Notes: generated by a model not told the origin, from the letters alone. A stretch of 64,000 nt of DNA from Candidatus Saccharimonadota bacterium (GCA_905371595.1 CAJPLU010000001.1:12787-76786); one strand, 5' to 3'. Positions 50,002 through 59,302 are shown, counted from the stretch's first letter. Translations and numbers: made by a program.

Positions 50002-51162
50002 GTGACCAAAATGAGCGCTGTAAAAAAACCAAAAATTAATCGTATTGTCAGCCTAGATTTAATGAGAGGCTGGTTTTTGGTGATAATCATACTTGATCAT
50101 TTAAGTTATTTTCCAAACGGCCTCGTGTTCATAAGCGGCGACAGCAGATTATACGTCACTGCCGCCGAAGGATTCTTTATTATTTCTGGATTAGTATTAG
50201 GTATTGTCCGCGGTGCTAAATTAACAGAGCGTTCGTTTAGATACGCTGCTAAATTAATCTGGCGGCGAAGTTTCATGCTATATCTAACCAGTATCATCAT
50301 TACAATATTATCGATTGCGATCGGCTGGCATTTTGTTGGTAACGACGGCGTCAAATCGCCTTTGCCTCCGCTAGATAGCAATATCTTTAGTTTATTTTGG
50401 AGAATAGTTACCTTGCAAGAATTCTACGGCTGGGCAGATTACTTGCGTCTATATGCGATATTTTTGGCGCTAACACCAGCTGCGCTTTGGCTACTGCGCC
50501 GCGGCAAATGGTACATCGTTCTAACCGTCAGTACTCTAGTTTGGCTGCTAACGCCAAAGCCGGTTAACGAATTCACTCAACCATTTACTTGGCAATTTAT
50601 TTTTTTCATCGCCTTCACGCTAGGATTTTACTCACCGCAAATTAAATCATGGTGGAATAGTTTGTCCGCCAAAACGCGGCGCCGTACTAAAACTGTCATC
50701 TTTACCATGTTTATCATCACTTTCATCGCCAATGTTTTTGCCGAGTTTTTCGCGCCAGCCTTAAACGATAATCTTTCGACAGCTATTAATAATTTTCGCC
50801 CTATCCTAGCGGCCAGTTTCGATAAGCTAGCTCTAACGCCAGCGCGCGTAGCTATGTCACTGCTCTGGTTTATTGGGTTTTTTATGATTTTCCAGCGTTT
50901 TGAAAAACAAATTAAACGCTATCTCGGCTGGTTACTTATTCCGTTTGGGACTAATTCGCTTTACGTCTATTCAATTCATGCCTTCGTAGTCATGGGAGCG
51001 CATCTAATAGTCAATCCGCAATATGGCGCGCCAGCTAGTTATTTTAATTCTTTTGACCGTCTAGCCGAGGTTCCTCAGAACCTCGCGCTATCGATTTTGG
51101 TAATTGCAATTATTTACCTAGCAGTGCGAACCAAATTTTTGATGAAGATTATTCCGCGCTAA
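50002..51162 (+). CDS. OpgC-like multi-pass membrane acyltransferase candidate
   Basis: 386 residues with about ten membrane helices. The opening RIVSLDLMRGWFLVIIILDH and AAEGFFIISGLVLGIVRGAK resemble OpgC and related acyltransferase-3-type proteins (the D-x-x-R-G motif and a histidine at the end of the first helix). Such proteins transfer acyl groups to surface glycans; the substrate here is unknown. Start is GTG, placed 7 bases after the promoter; an ATG three codons later is possible. Its 3' end overlaps that of the convergent GT39-like gene by 14 bases. Confidence 0.82.
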   Translation: MTKMSAVKKPKINRIVSLDLMRGWFLVIIILDHLSYFPNGLVFISGDSRLYVTAAEGFFIISGLVLGIVRGAKLTERSFRYAAKLIWRRSFMLYLTSIIITILSIAIGWHFVGNDGVKSPLPPLDSNIFSLFWRIVTLQEFYGWADYLRLYAIFLALTPAALWLLRRGKWYIVLTVSTLVWLLTPKPVNEFTQPFTWQFIFFIAFTLGFYSPQIKSWWNSLSAKTRRRTKTVIFTMFIITFIANVFAEFFAPALNDNLSTAINNFRPILAASFDKLALTPARVAMSLLWFIGFFMIFQRFEKQIKRYLGWLLIPFGTNSLYVYSIHAFVVMGAHLIVNPQYGAPASYFNSFDRLAEVPQNLALSILVIAIIYLAVRTKFLMKIIPR

Positions 51163-52639
51163 ACTTAGTGATTTTCAGCGGTGATAAATCGATCGTTTCA
51201 ACCTCGCGATAGTTGCCTGGCAGACTAGCTTTCATATCGCTATAGTAGACATTATAGATATTCTTTGCGCGGGTAAATGTTTTTTTCGTGTCGACAACTT
51301 GGCGGCTATTGCCATCTAGCGGAGCATAACCGCCGCCAAGATGTTGGTCACTGCTAGCAAAGTATATCTGGCAATTCGGTAGATAATAATCTAGCTCAAT
51401 CGCCACATACGGATCGGCCGCTAACACCACATCGTTTTCGCTACATTTAACTATAGAAGCAACAGAGTTGACGTTTGGCTTTTGCATACGCTGAAAGTTA
51501 TAATTGCCAACCTGGCTGAGGTTAGTTGCCCCGACCACCAGAACTACCAGCAGAACTAACGGTGAGGCTATTCGCCAAACCTCACGATTCTCATGTTCGG
51601 TCGACAGCGCGAGACTAGCTCCCACGAGCATAACTAAGCCAATCGCAACGTGCGCCAAATAACGCTCGACATACATCGGTTTATACAGAGAAATCACCAT
51701 CAATAATATTATCGGCACGCTAATATAACTAACTAATAACCACAAAATATCGTTTTTTTTCTTAATATGAAAAGTAATGACAATCGAGCGGACAGATATA
51801 AAAATTATCGCTAGCACCAATATTGAGGCAATCACCCCCAGCTGCCAAAGCGGCTGGTATATTGTATTAAACGAAACAATACCAATTAACTGCTCGAGAT
51901 TCATTGGCTGTCCAATTGGCGCGAGCGCACCATTGCCAACCTGCTTCAAAAATGACGACAGCCACGGGAGAAACAGCAACAGGCTAAATGTATAAGCTCC
52001 TATCCAACGACACTCTTTCCACGAAAACTTACGCAACTTACCAGCATCCATCGCAACTAGCCAGGCTAGATGAGCCAGCCACAAAAGCGCCAAGTAGTAT
52101 AGCGTGTACATACCGAGCGCCACTAGCACTCCATAAATAAGCCAGTCAGTCCACCGCTTGCTAGAGTGCGCCCGTACCAACATTGCCGTCGCCGCTACGC
52201 CGATTAACGACGCCATAGCGTACATGCGAACTTCGAAACCGTAGCGCATTAATAATGGCGCCAGGAGCAACATCGTTAATACATAAATGGCTGCTCGCGC
52301 ATTAAAATGCTTTTTAATAAAACAACCAGCTACCGCAATTGAGGCTCCATAAAAGATCACGCTTAGCGAGCGCAATGCCAGTTCGCTCCAGCCAAAAACA
52401 TTCGCCCAAATTTTCAGAATGAGATAATACAGCGGCGGATGAGTATCAAGCGCCGACAGTCGAATAATCTCGCTGGCAGACCGCTTGGCTACCATTATCG
52501 AATACGTTTCATCAAACCAAACACTCTGCCGCAAGCCAATCCATAAACTAAGAGCTGCCGCTACTACTGGCACAGCAATTATCAGCCACCTATAAACCTT
52601 GTCATAGTCATTACTATGCTTCCAAAATAATATTTTCAT
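51149..52639 (-). CDS. GT-C glycosyltransferase (GT39/ArnT-like)
   Basis: 496 residues, about ten to eleven membrane helices and a C-terminal outer domain. The first loop carries VWFDETYSIMVAKRSASEII and LDTHPPLYYLILKIWA, the D-E and HPPLYY signatures of PMT/ArnT-type enzymes that use a polyprenyl-phosphate sugar donor. Likely glycosylates surface proteins or glycans outside the membrane. The ATG lies 6 bases after TATAAT. Next to an OpgC-like gene, so both may modify the same surface glycan. Confidence 0.85.
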   Translation of the reverse strand: MKILFWKHSNDYDKVYRWLIIAVPVVAAALSLWIGLRQSVWFDETYSIMVAKRSASEIIRLSALDTHPPLYYLILKIWANVFGWSELALRSLSVIFYGASIAVAGCFIKKHFNARAAIYVLTMLLLAPLLMRYGFEVRMYAMASLIGVAATAMLVRAHSSKRWTDWLIYGVLVALGMYTLYYLALLWLAHLAWLVAMDAGKLRKFSWKECRWIGAYTFSLLLFLPWLSSFLKQVGNGALAPIGQPMNLEQLIGIVSFNTIYQPLWQLGVIASILVLAIIFISVRSIVITFHIKKKNDILWLLVSYISVPIILLMVISLYKPMYVERYLAHVAIGLVMLVGASLALSTEHENREVWRIASPLVLLVVLVVGATNLSQVGNYNFQRMQKPNVNSVASIVKCSENDVVLAADPYVAIELDYYLPNCQIYFASSDQHLGGGYAPLDGNSRQVVDTKKTFTRAKNIYNVYYSDMKASLPGNYREVETIDLSPLKITKFSAE

Positions 52640-52645
52640 GCTTTG

Positions 52646-52651
52646 ATTATA
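52646..52651 (-). promoter_or_regulatory. -10 box of the GT39-like gene
   Basis: TATAAT on the minus strand, 6 bases before the ATG. Confidence 0.5.
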
Positions 52652-52681
52652 TTACGACTAGGAAAAACTCGCAAAATAATA

Positions 52682-52687
52682 TATAAT
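52682..52687 (+). promoter_or_regulatory. -10 box of tRNA-Pro
   Basis: TATAAT, 16 bases before the mature tRNA; no good -35. Confidence 0.5.
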
Positions 52688-52703
52688 AGCTTTGCACATC
52701 TAT

Positions 52704-52779
52704 CGGGGTGTGGCGCAGTTGATAGCGCGCGCGGTTTGGGACCGTGAGGTCGAAGGTTTGAGTCCTTTCACCCCGACCA
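52704..52779 (+). tRNA. tRNA-Pro (TGG)
   Basis: 76 bases with encoded CCA. Acceptor CGGGGTG/CACCCCG, anticodon stem-loop CGCGG-TTTGGGA-CCGTG giving TGG. The T-loop reads TTTGAGT, with T instead of the usual C at position 56, an unusual change. Confidence 0.9.
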
Positions 52780-52790
52780 TTTGAATTATG

Positions 52791-52815
52791 AACCTGCCGA
52801 CGAGCGGCAGGTTTT
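52791..52815 (+). terminator. Terminator of tRNA-Pro
   Basis: Perfect 9-bp stem AACCTGCCG-5-CGGCAGGTT followed by TT. Confidence 0.75.
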
Positions 52816-52849
52816 GCTATTGTCCTATTTTGCCCTCCCATACTCCTCA

Positions 52850-52858
52850 TGCTATCAT
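52850..52858 (+). promoter_or_regulatory. Promoter of the 52865 gene
   Basis: Extended -10 TGCTATCAT, 6 bases before the ATG. Confidence 0.5.
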
Positions 52859-52864
52859 AACTAT

Positions 52865-53467
52865 ATGAAAAGCAAGCAACACTCGCGCCGCCGCATAGTC
52901 GTTAATATTTTTGGCACATTAGGGTATTTGTCAGTATTTTTGCAGTGGACATGGACGGCAATTATATTACTATATCCGTTATTCCAATCAGAAGCTGTAC
53001 AAAAGATTTTTCTGCCAGAACGCCAAGCGCCTCGCCCCGTCGTGAGCCACTCTGGATGCTATAGCGATGCCGCTCCATTCATTGCTATTGTCTCTATAGC
53101 CATTACTGCTGCAATTATTGTTATGTCAATAATCACGCTAATAGGATTGCCAAAGAAAATCGGCAAGACTGGCGCTAAAATCACGCATTCGGCAGCCAAC
53201 GTGATAGCCGCCAATACCCGCCCGCCAAAACAACAACCAGCAAAAAAATGGAAATTAAACTTGTCGTACAAACTGATAATTTGTATTAAATTAATATTGA
53301 CGGTTCTGCCAGTCATTCTATTACTCTTTGCACCAACAATCCCTAAACTACCGCACCAAGTTATGACTATTGTCGGCAATTTCTGCTTAGTGGTATCAGC
53401 TGTTTATTGGCTTATCCAATATGCCTTAGCTAAAATCCTACGCGTGCCGCATAAAGAAATTTGGTAA
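52865..53467 (+). CDS. Four-helix membrane protein, unknown
   Basis: 200 residues, not recognised. Basic N-terminus (KSKQHSRRRIVV), then four membrane helices (FGTLGYLSVFLQWTWTAIIL; AIVSIAITAAIIVMSIITLI; LIICIKLILTVLPVILLLFA; VGNFCLVVSAVYWLIQYALA). Between helices 2 and 3 is a cytoplasmic loop with Pro/Gln/Lys. The ATG at 52865 is chosen by its promoter; the frame extends upstream through the tRNA-Pro terminator and is not used. It stops 1 base before the convergent gpmA stop. Confidence 0.72.
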   Translation: MKSKQHSRRRIVVNIFGTLGYLSVFLQWTWTAIILLYPLFQSEAVQKIFLPERQAPRPVVSHSGCYSDAAPFIAIVSIAITAAIIVMSIITLIGLPKKIGKTGAKITHSAANVIAANTRPPKQQPAKKWKLNLSYKLIICIKLILTVLPVILLLFAPTIPKLPHQVMTIVGNFCLVVSAVYWLIQYALAKILRVPHKEIW

Positions 53468-53468
53468 T

Positions 53469-54122
53469 TCAAGCCTTCGGCGGGATGATGTCTATAGTGC
53501 GCGTTTGCTTATCTAGCGGCAATTGATGACCAGCATCAAACTTATAGACGAGCAGCGTGCCAAACGGCATTTCCACTTTGCCAATCTCTTCATCAGGAAT
53601 CTGGTCGAGATACTTCATCAGCGCGCGAATAGTATTACCGTGCGAAACAAGCAGGATATTTTCGCCTCTTTGCAGCCGCGGCAAGATTTCGCTCTGAAAA
53701 TATGGAATTGCCCGCGCATAAACATCTTTGAGTGTCTCGCCACCTGGTACCGGATAATCCCAGCCGCGGCGAATTCCCTGAAATGCCTCACTGCCAATCT
53801 CGTCTTTGACTTCCCATTTGTTTTTGCCGGTTAAGTCGCCGTAATCGCGCTCGTTAAGCGGCTTGGCGATAATCCGATCGAGATCCGCCTGGTCGCCCTT
53901 GCCGCGCAGAATTCTATCGCAAGTCTGCCGCGTACGTTTGAGCTCGCTAGTATAAGCGGCATCAAAGTGAATATCGCGAATAATTTCACCAAGCTGCTCG
54001 GCTTCGCGCATGCCTTTTTCTGTCAAATTGACATCTGTCCAGCCAGTCCACTTACCTAATGAATTCCACTCGCTTTCTGCGTGGCGGCTAATAACTAAAA
54101 TTCCCTGTTTTTGCACTTCCAT
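53469..54122 (-). CDS. gpmA: 2,3-bisphosphoglycerate-dependent phosphoglycerate mutase
   Basis: Interconverts 3- and 2-phosphoglycerate. 217 residues, slightly short. Phospho-histidine motif [10 protein letters not shown], then the gpmA-type [15 protein letters not shown], the acid/base glutamate in [14 protein letters not shown] and the second histidine in [15 protein letters not shown]. Divergent from eno, the next enzyme of the pathway. ATG 6 bases after TATAAT. Confidence 0.95.
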   Translation of the reverse strand: MEVQKQGILVISRHAESEWNSLGKWTGWTDVNLTEKGMREAEQLGEIIRDIHFDAAYTSELKRTRQTCDRILRGKGDQADLDRIIAKPLNERDYGDLTGKNKWEVKDEIGSEAFQGIRRGWDYPVPGGETLKDVYARAIPYFQSEILPRLQRGENILLVSHGNTIRALMKYLDQIPDEEIGKVEMPFGTLLVYKFDAGHQLPLDKQTRTIDIIPPKA

Positions 54123-54128
54123 AAATTC

Positions 54129-54134
54129 ATTATA
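54129..54134 (-). promoter_or_regulatory. -10 box of gpmA
   Basis: TATAAT, 6 bases before the ATG, divergent from eno. Confidence 0.5.
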
Positions 54135-54203
54135 CCGCGAAAAACGAGTTGCCCGAAATATTTTATCCGTGATATTTCAAACAGTCTAGTCTTCTGCATT
54201 AAA

Positions 54204-54212
54204 TGCTATAAT
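54204..54212 (+). promoter_or_regulatory. Promoter of eno
   Basis: Extended -10 TGCTATAAT, 6 bases before the ATG at 54219. Confidence 0.6.
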
Positions 54213-54218
54213 ATAACT

Positions 54219-55499
54219 ATGAACGATTTCACAATTCAATCAATCAAAGCAAGACAAATCCTCGACAGCCGCGGCAACCCAACCGTTGAAGCAGACGTTA
54301 CTTTAAGTAACGGCACGCTTGGCCGTGCTGCCGTACCGAGCGGCGCTAGCACTGGCTCGGCTGAAGCGCTTGAATTGCGCGATGGTGGCATTGACTGGTC
54401 TGGCAAAGCGGTTTACCAGGCAGTACGCAATGTTAACGAAGTCATTGCACCAGCGCTAGCTGGACATGATGCCAGCGACCAAGCTGCTATCGACCAAATA
54501 ATGCTCGATTTAGACGGCACCGATAATAAATCCAAACTCGGCGCTAACGCCATTCTCAGCGTCAGCCTAGCCGCCGCTAAAGCTGCCGCCAGCGCTAAGA
54601 ATCAGCCGCTGTGGCGCTACGTCGCAGAAATGACCAGCAGCACACCTGTTCTACCATTACCGATGATGAACGTGCTCAATGGCGGCGCTCACGCAGCTTT
54701 CGCTACCGATATTCAGGAATTTATGATCATTTGTAAAGGTGCGCAGACTTTTGCAGACACACTCAAAATGGGCACCGAGATCTTTCATGCGCTAGCCAAA
54801 GTACTAAAAAATTATGATTACCCAACCACTGTCGGCGATGAAGGCGGCTACGCACCGCGCGTCCGCAACGGCAACCGCGAAGCGCTGGCCTTATTGTCCG
54901 AAGCCATTCAAAACGCCGGCTACGAACTCGGCCGCGACGTTGTCTTTGCGATGGACGCGGCGTCAAGCGAATTCTATCAAGAAGGACGCTACGAGCTTAA
55001 ATGCGAAGGCAAGTCGCTAGCAAGCAGTGAAATGGTTGATTGGCTAGAAGCCTTGACAAATGAATTTCCAATTGTCTCAATCGAGGATGGTCTAGCCGAA
55101 AATGATTGGGATGGCTGGAAGCTGCTGCGCGAACGGCTCGGCGACCGCATCCAGCTAGTCGGCGACGATTTGCTTGTCACGAACACCTCGCTGATTGAAC
55201 GGGCTATCGCTGAACAAACCGCCAACGCGCTGCTAGTTAAACCAAATCAAATTGGCTCGCTGACCGAGACTATTCAAGCTGTTAAAATGGCGCAAAATGC
55301 TGGCTGGCGCACCGTCATGAGCCATCGCTCTGGCGAAACCGAAGACACGACAATCAGCCACTTGGCCGTTGGCCTGGGTTGCGGCCAGATTAAAACTGGA
55401 TCGCTATCGCGAACCGATCGCGTCGCTAAATATAACGAATTATTGCGTATCGCCGAGGATGACCAATCATTGACGCTAGCGCAGCCATTTAGCGAATAA
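54219..55499 (+). CDS. eno: Enolase
   Basis: 2-phosphoglycerate to phosphoenolpyruvate. 426 residues, normal. [43 protein letters not shown], the metal ligands in [25 protein letters not shown] and VGDDLLVTN, the catalytic lysine in [10 protein letters not shown] and the [10 protein letters not shown] loop are all present. The frame is open upstream, but the promoter 6 bases before this ATG fixes the start. Terminator follows. Confidence 0.97.
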   Translation: MNDFTIQSIKARQILDSRGNPTVEADVTLSNGTLGRAAVPSGASTGSAEALELRDGGIDWSGKAVYQAVRNVNEVIAPALAGHDASDQAAIDQIMLDLDGTDNKSKLGANAILSVSLAAAKAAASAKNQPLWRYVAEMTSSTPVLPLPMMNVLNGGAHAAFATDIQEFMIICKGAQTFADTLKMGTEIFHALAKVLKNYDYPTTVGDEGGYAPRVRNGNREALALLSEAIQNAGYELGRDVVFAMDAASSEFYQEGRYELKCEGKSLASSEMVDWLEALTNEFPIVSIEDGLAENDWDGWKLLRERLGDRIQLVGDDLLVTNTSLIERAIAEQTANALLVKPNQIGSLTETIQAVKMAQNAGWRTVMSHRSGETEDTTISHLAVGLGCGQIKTGSLSRTDRVAKYNELLRIAEDDQSLTLAQPFSE

Positions 55500-55530
55500 A
55501 TAAAACTGTAGGTTTTACTTCTAACAAAGC

Positions 55531-55565
55531 GAAAAACACCTTTTCTTTGTCAAGAGGTGTTTTTC
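55531..55565 (+). terminator. Terminator of eno
   Basis: 11-bp stem GAAAAACACCT (55531-55541) with AGGTGTTTTTC (55555-55565), T-run inside the 3' arm. Confidence 0.75.
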
Positions 55566-55580
55566 ATATCAAACTAATTA

Positions 55581-55589
55581 TGTTATACT
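55581..55589 (+). promoter_or_regulatory. Promoter of the sortase gene
   Basis: TGTTATACT (TG-extended -10), about 7 bases before the expected start; the roughly 23-base leader contains AGGAGG. Confidence 0.55.
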
Positions 55590-55618
55590 ACTAACGAATA
55601 ATCGTTTTAGGAGGTTAG

Positions 55619-56209
55619 TTGCTCTCGATCAAACAAAAAAAGCACCGCCGTCCATATGCTATTTTTGCAGTGGCGATATGCCTGATTAGCACTGGCGTGT
55701 ATTTTATGATGCTGACCTTATCGCCGTCGGTAGCGCCTCTGATTTTCACCAAGCCGATTGATGCTAAATCGCTGCCAAAAGCCAAAATCGGCGAGAACCG
55801 TATTGTTATACCGCGCATCGGCGTCAATATTCACTACGACAAAGGCCGCACCGCACTCGATCGCGGTGCCGAATGGCGACAGCCAAACCATGGCAACCCC
55901 AAAGATGGCGGTAATTTCATTATTGCTGCCCACCGCTTCAGTATCCAGCCAACACCGCAGGGTACTGTTGAGAAATCGCCTTTTTATAACATTGATAAGA
56001 TGAAACTAGGCGATAACATTGTAGTCGATTACGAAGGTGCTCGCTATGCGTACGAAATCACCAAAATATTCGACGTCAAGCCAAACCAAACTGAAATCGA
56101 AGCTCCATCCCAAGAGGCAAAACTGACTCTATACAGCTGCGAACTTGGCGGCTCTGATGCTGGCCGCATCGTTATCACAGGCAAACTACTCGGTCAAGTC
56201 GAACAATAA
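55619..56209 (+). CDS. Sortase (class E/D-like)
   Basis: Membrane transpeptidase that cuts sorting signals and links proteins to the wall. 196 residues: N-terminal anchor (YAIFAVAICLISTGVYFMML, about 13-32), then the sortase barrel with catalytic His105 in IIAAHR, Cys174 in LYSCEL and Arg183 in AGRIVITG. Start is TTG with AGGAGG 4 bases upstream. Single sortase in the window; the two LAETG proteins at 8064 and 10713 are its probable substrates, since LAxTG is a class E preference. The Cys-Arg stretch SCELGGSDAGR differs from common class A forms. Confidence 0.88.
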   Translation: MLSIKQKKHRRPYAIFAVAICLISTGVYFMMLTLSPSVAPLIFTKPIDAKSLPKAKIGENRIVIPRIGVNIHYDKGRTALDRGAEWRQPNHGNPKDGGNFIIAAHRFSIQPTPQGTVEKSPFYNIDKMKLGDNIVVDYEGARYAYEITKIFDVKPNQTEIEAPSQEAKLTLYSCELGGSDAGRIVITGKLLGQVEQ

Positions 56210-56244
56210 AATACTCTACCAGTTGTCATACAGTAGAGTATTTT
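56208..56244 (+). terminator. Terminator of the sortase gene
   Basis: Perfect 12-bp stem AAAATACTCTAC/GTAGAGTATTTT with a 13-base loop. Confidence 0.75.
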
Positions 56245-56276
56245 GATTTATAAATTGCAGGCAGATAAAAAGGTAG

Positions 56277-57767
56277 TTATTTGGCGAACTCAACCGCGCG
56301 CGTTTCACGGATAACATTTACCTTGATAGTTCCAGGATACTGCATAGTTGACTCAATCTTAGTTGCGATGTCGCGTGCTAGCTTGATAGCGCTAAGATCG
56401 TCGATTTTCTCTGGCGTGACAATCACGCGAATCTCGCGGCCGGCGCTTATGGCGTATGCTTTCTCGATTCCTTGGAAACCAGTCGCAACATTTTCGAGAT
56501 CACGCATGCGCTCAGCGAAATTCTCAGCAGAGATATTACGCGCACCCGGCCGAGCGGCACTGATTGCATCGCAAATACGGACAACTATTGCTTCTGGTGT
56601 AGTTGCCTCAATGTCATCGTGATGAGCCTCAATCGCATGACAGATACCCTCGCTCAGGCCAGCTTTGCGGGCCAGCTCGGCACCAATATGGTGATGTTTG
56701 CCTTCAATTTTGTGGGTAACTGCCTTGCCCATATCATGCAGCAACGTCGCTATTTTGGAGGTGCGGACATCAGCGCCAATCTCGCTAGCAATCATACCAG
56801 CCATATGCGCCATCTCGGTAGAATGCTTAAGAACATTTTGACCATAGCTAGTTCGGAACTTCAGCTCACCAAGTAACTTTAACAAATCGCGCGGGATACC
56901 GGTAACGCCAACTTCGCGCGCCGCATCTTCGCCAGCACGCTGGGTTTCCTTATCGATTTGCTTTTCAGCTTTCGCAAAGACTTCTTCAATACGCCCTGGG
57001 TGAATACGACCGTCTTTCATCAACATCTCGAGACCGAGACGCGCTACCTGGCGGCGAATTGGGTCAAAGCTCGATAGGACTACCATGCCTGGCGTGTCAT
57101 CAACCAAAAAGTCCACGCCAGTAACGCGCTGCATCGCTTGAATATTACGGCCTTCTTTGCCGATAATTCGACCTTTCATGTCGTCGTCTGGCAGTTTAAC
57201 TGCAGTGACCGTGCGCTCAGCAGTTACCTCGCTAGCCATGCGTTCCATCGTTTCGACGAGGATAGTTTGCGCCCGCTCCTCGGCGTCAGCTTCAACGTCT
57301 TGCTGCATTTTGGCAACCAGATTTAGTAGATCACCCTTGATGTCGCGTTCAGTCATCTTCATCAACTTATCAGCGGCATCTTTCTTCTTGAGGCCAGCAA
57401 TTTTCTCAAGCTTTTCCTGCTGACGCGTACGAATGTCACGGATCTCATTCTTCAATTCTTCAACTTCGTCTTCTTGCTTGCGTAATTTTTCGCTGCGTTT
57501 ATCAAGCTGATCAAGCTTCTTATCAAGCGATTCCTCGCGGTCCGCCAGACGATTCTCGGTTTTTTGAAGCTCTTTGCGGCGCTCTTTCTCGATTCGCAGC
57601 GCTTCATCTTTAGCTTTAAGTACGATATCGCTAGCTTTGCGCTCAGCTTGCGCTATGACCTGTTCAGCCGTATTTTTGCTCTTGGTCTCTTGTTGGCGAT
57701 CATATACCACTTTACCGCCCACGCCAGCAATAATACCAACAATCGCGGCAATAATTCCCTCAACCAT
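56277..57767 (-). CDS. rny: Ribonuclease Y
   Basis: Membrane-anchored endoribonuclease starting mRNA decay. 496 residues: N-terminal helix (IIAAIVGIIAGVGGKVVYD), a long coiled coil (about 30-150), a KH domain with DDDMKGRIIGKEGRNIQAMQ, and an HD domain with ATLLHDMGKAVTHKIEGKHH and AIEAHHDDIEA. A ribosome-binding site (AAAGGA) lies close upstream of the ATG. Relevant to the many leaderless mRNAs, which would be turned over by this enzyme. Confidence 0.95.
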   Translation of the reverse strand: MVEGIIAAIVGIIAGVGGKVVYDRQQETKSKNTAEQVIAQAERKASDIVLKAKDEALRIEKERRKELQKTENRLADREESLDKKLDQLDKRSEKLRKQEDEVEELKNEIRDIRTRQQEKLEKIAGLKKKDAADKLMKMTERDIKGDLLNLVAKMQQDVEADAEERAQTILVETMERMASEVTAERTVTAVKLPDDDMKGRIIGKEGRNIQAMQRVTGVDFLVDDTPGMVVLSSFDPIRRQVARLGLEMLMKDGRIHPGRIEEVFAKAEKQIDKETQRAGEDAAREVGVTGIPRDLLKLLGELKFRTSYGQNVLKHSTEMAHMAGMIASEIGADVRTSKIATLLHDMGKAVTHKIEGKHHHIGAELARKAGLSEGICHAIEAHHDDIEATTPEAIVVRICDAISAARPGARNISAENFAERMRDLENVATGFQGIEKAYAISAGREIRVIVTPEKIDDLSAIKLARDIATKIESTMQYPGTIKVNVIRETRAVEFAK

Positions 57768-57898
57768 ATTTTTCCTTTCTTTCGCGGTAATTAGTCAACA
57801 CGTCAAGTCAAAAAACCGCAAAATTATCAAAATTTAAACTTATCAATGTCACATTCGTAGACATTACCATTGTACCGCGTTTATAACAAAATAAGCAA

Positions 57899-58285
57899 CT
57901 ATTTACGCGGTTTGGTGATACGAGCCTCAGCACCATATTCAGGCAGAACTATTTCATCATTGCGGCCATTCTGCAGCCGAGCCAAGCATTCTTCACGCCA
58001 AACATCGCCGGTAACTCCGACGATCGGAATACGTTGTTCGTGCGCTATCGTATTCAACACTGCCAGACCAATCCTCAAACCAGTGAAACTCCCTGGACCG
58101 CGAAATACGCCAATGCCCGAAATATCAACAAAACTAGCTCCATTCTCTGCTAAGCGGTCGCGCAAATAAGCTAGCATGTCGCGTGCGAGATTGCGTTCAG
58201 CCGCCCATTCGTAGTCGGTTCGTTTGTCACCGTCAATTAGCGTTAATTGCACCGTCATTTCAGCGCTATTCCACAATACAATCAT
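57899..58285 (-). CDS. tsaB: TsaB-like protein, short form
   Basis: Scaffold subunit for tRNA t6A37 synthesis. 128 residues, about half the usual size. The family core is present: SGIGVFRGPGSFTGLRIGLA followed by VLNTIAHEQRIPIVGVTG. The C-terminal ASKHA lobe of full TsaB is missing; no downstream remnant is visible, so this looks like a naturally short form rather than a frameshift. Overlaps tsaE by ATGA. Confidence 0.88.
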   Translation of the reverse strand: MIVLWNSAEMTVQLTLIDGDKRTDYEWAAERNLARDMLAYLRDRLAENGASFVDISGIGVFRGPGSFTGLRIGLAVLNTIAHEQRIPIVGVTGDVWREECLARLQNGRNDEIVLPEYGAEARITKPRK

Positions 58286-58743
58286 CGTAATTTCTCCACA
58301 ATTCGACGCGATTTTTCACCGCTGCTCTTCAAAATTAGCTTGCGACTATCATCAGGCTGCACCTGGATGACGATCTGCAATACGTCCGTTGGCAGTACGT
58401 TATTTACTACATCGCTCCACTCAATCACAGTAATTGTATGTGAATCATGAATCGCTTCATCAAGTTCCATTTTCATAATACCAGCATCTGGTAAGCGGTA
58501 AAAATCATAATGAGCCAACCGCAAGCCGTCCGCAGCCTCATAATTGCGGCTAATCGTAAACGTCGGACTCTGAACCTCGTCGTCAATTTGCAAGCCGCGC
58601 GCCAATCCCTTAGTCAGTGTAGTTTTGCCAGCGCCAATATCGCCGACAAGTTCGAGCGTCTCGCCGCCATGCAATAAGCCGCCAAGCTTCGCGCCAAACT
58701 GTACCAAATCATCCGCCGTCTGCAAGCTCACCTCTAATATCAT
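58282..58743 (-). CDS. tsaE: tRNA threonylcarbamoyladenosine biosynthesis ATPase TsaE
   Basis: P-loop ATPase supporting t6A37 formation with TsaB and TsaD. 153 residues from the ATG at 58741-58743, which is 6 bases after TATAAT. Walker A GDIGAGKTTLTKGLARGL, then VQSPTFTISRNYEA, LAHYDFYRL and the late VIEWSDVV are all family marks. Coupled to tsaB. Confidence 0.94.
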   Translation of the reverse strand: MILEVSLQTADDLVQFGAKLGGLLHGGETLELVGDIGAGKTTLTKGLARGLQIDDEVQSPTFTISRNYEAADGLRLAHYDFYRLPDAGIMKMELDEAIHDSHTITVIEWSDVVNNVLPTDVLQIVIQVQPDDSRKLILKSSGEKSRRIVEKLR

Positions 58744-58749
58744 ATGTTT

Positions 58750-58755
58750 ATTATA
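58750..58755 (-). promoter_or_regulatory. -10 box of tsaE-tsaB
   Basis: TATAAT, 6 bases before the ATG; part of a short tandem repeat (TATTGTATAA twice). Confidence 0.5.
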
Positions 58756-58804
58756 CAATATTATACAATATTAGACAGAGTTACTGTGTTAAAATACGTT
58801 TATT

Positions 58805-59302
58805 ATGAGTAATTTCTTTTGTAAATATCAATCACCGCTGGACGAAATTACCATAGCAAGCAACGGCAGCGCTATCACTGGACTGTGGTTCGCTAAGCAA
58901 AAACATTTTGACGCTAAGCTAGGCGAGAATACCGCAAATTCTGATTTACCGATTTTCACTAAGGCAATACGCTGGCTTGATATGTATTTCGCTGGCAAAA
59001 ATCCTGGAGAAATCCCGCCAATACAGCTTGATGGAACGCCTTTTCAGTTGGAAGTCTGGCGTATCTTGCAAACCATACCGTACGGCGAGCGCACTACCTA
59101 CGGAGAAATTGCTAAAAATATCGCCAAGAAACGCGGTATCGCCAAAATGTCAGCACGAGCCGTCGGCGGAGCAGTCGGGCGCAATCCAATTTCAATTTTC
59201 GTACCGTGCCATCGGGTTGTCGGCAGTAATGGTAAACTGACGGGGTATGCTAGCGGAATCGAAAAGAAAATTAAATTGTTGAAGCTAGAAAATATACTTT
59301 AA
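58805..59302 (+). CDS. ogt: Methylated-DNA--protein-cysteine methyltransferase
   Basis: Removes O6-alkyl groups from guanine by irreversible transfer to its own cysteine. 165 residues. Acceptor cysteine in FVPCHRVVGSNGKLTGYASG; the DNA-binding helix region is TTYGEIAKNIAKKRG with the preceding LEVWRILQTIPYGER. Full-length for the Ogt class. A -10-like TAAAAT lies 9 bases before the ATG. Confidence 0.95.
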   Translation: MSNFFCKYQSPLDEITIASNGSAITGLWFAKQKHFDAKLGENTANSDLPIFTKAIRWLDMYFAGKNPGEIPPIQLDGTPFQLEVWRILQTIPYGERTTYGEIAKNIAKKRGIAKMSARAVGGAVGRNPISIFVPCHRVVGSNGKLTGYASGIEKKIKLLKLENIL

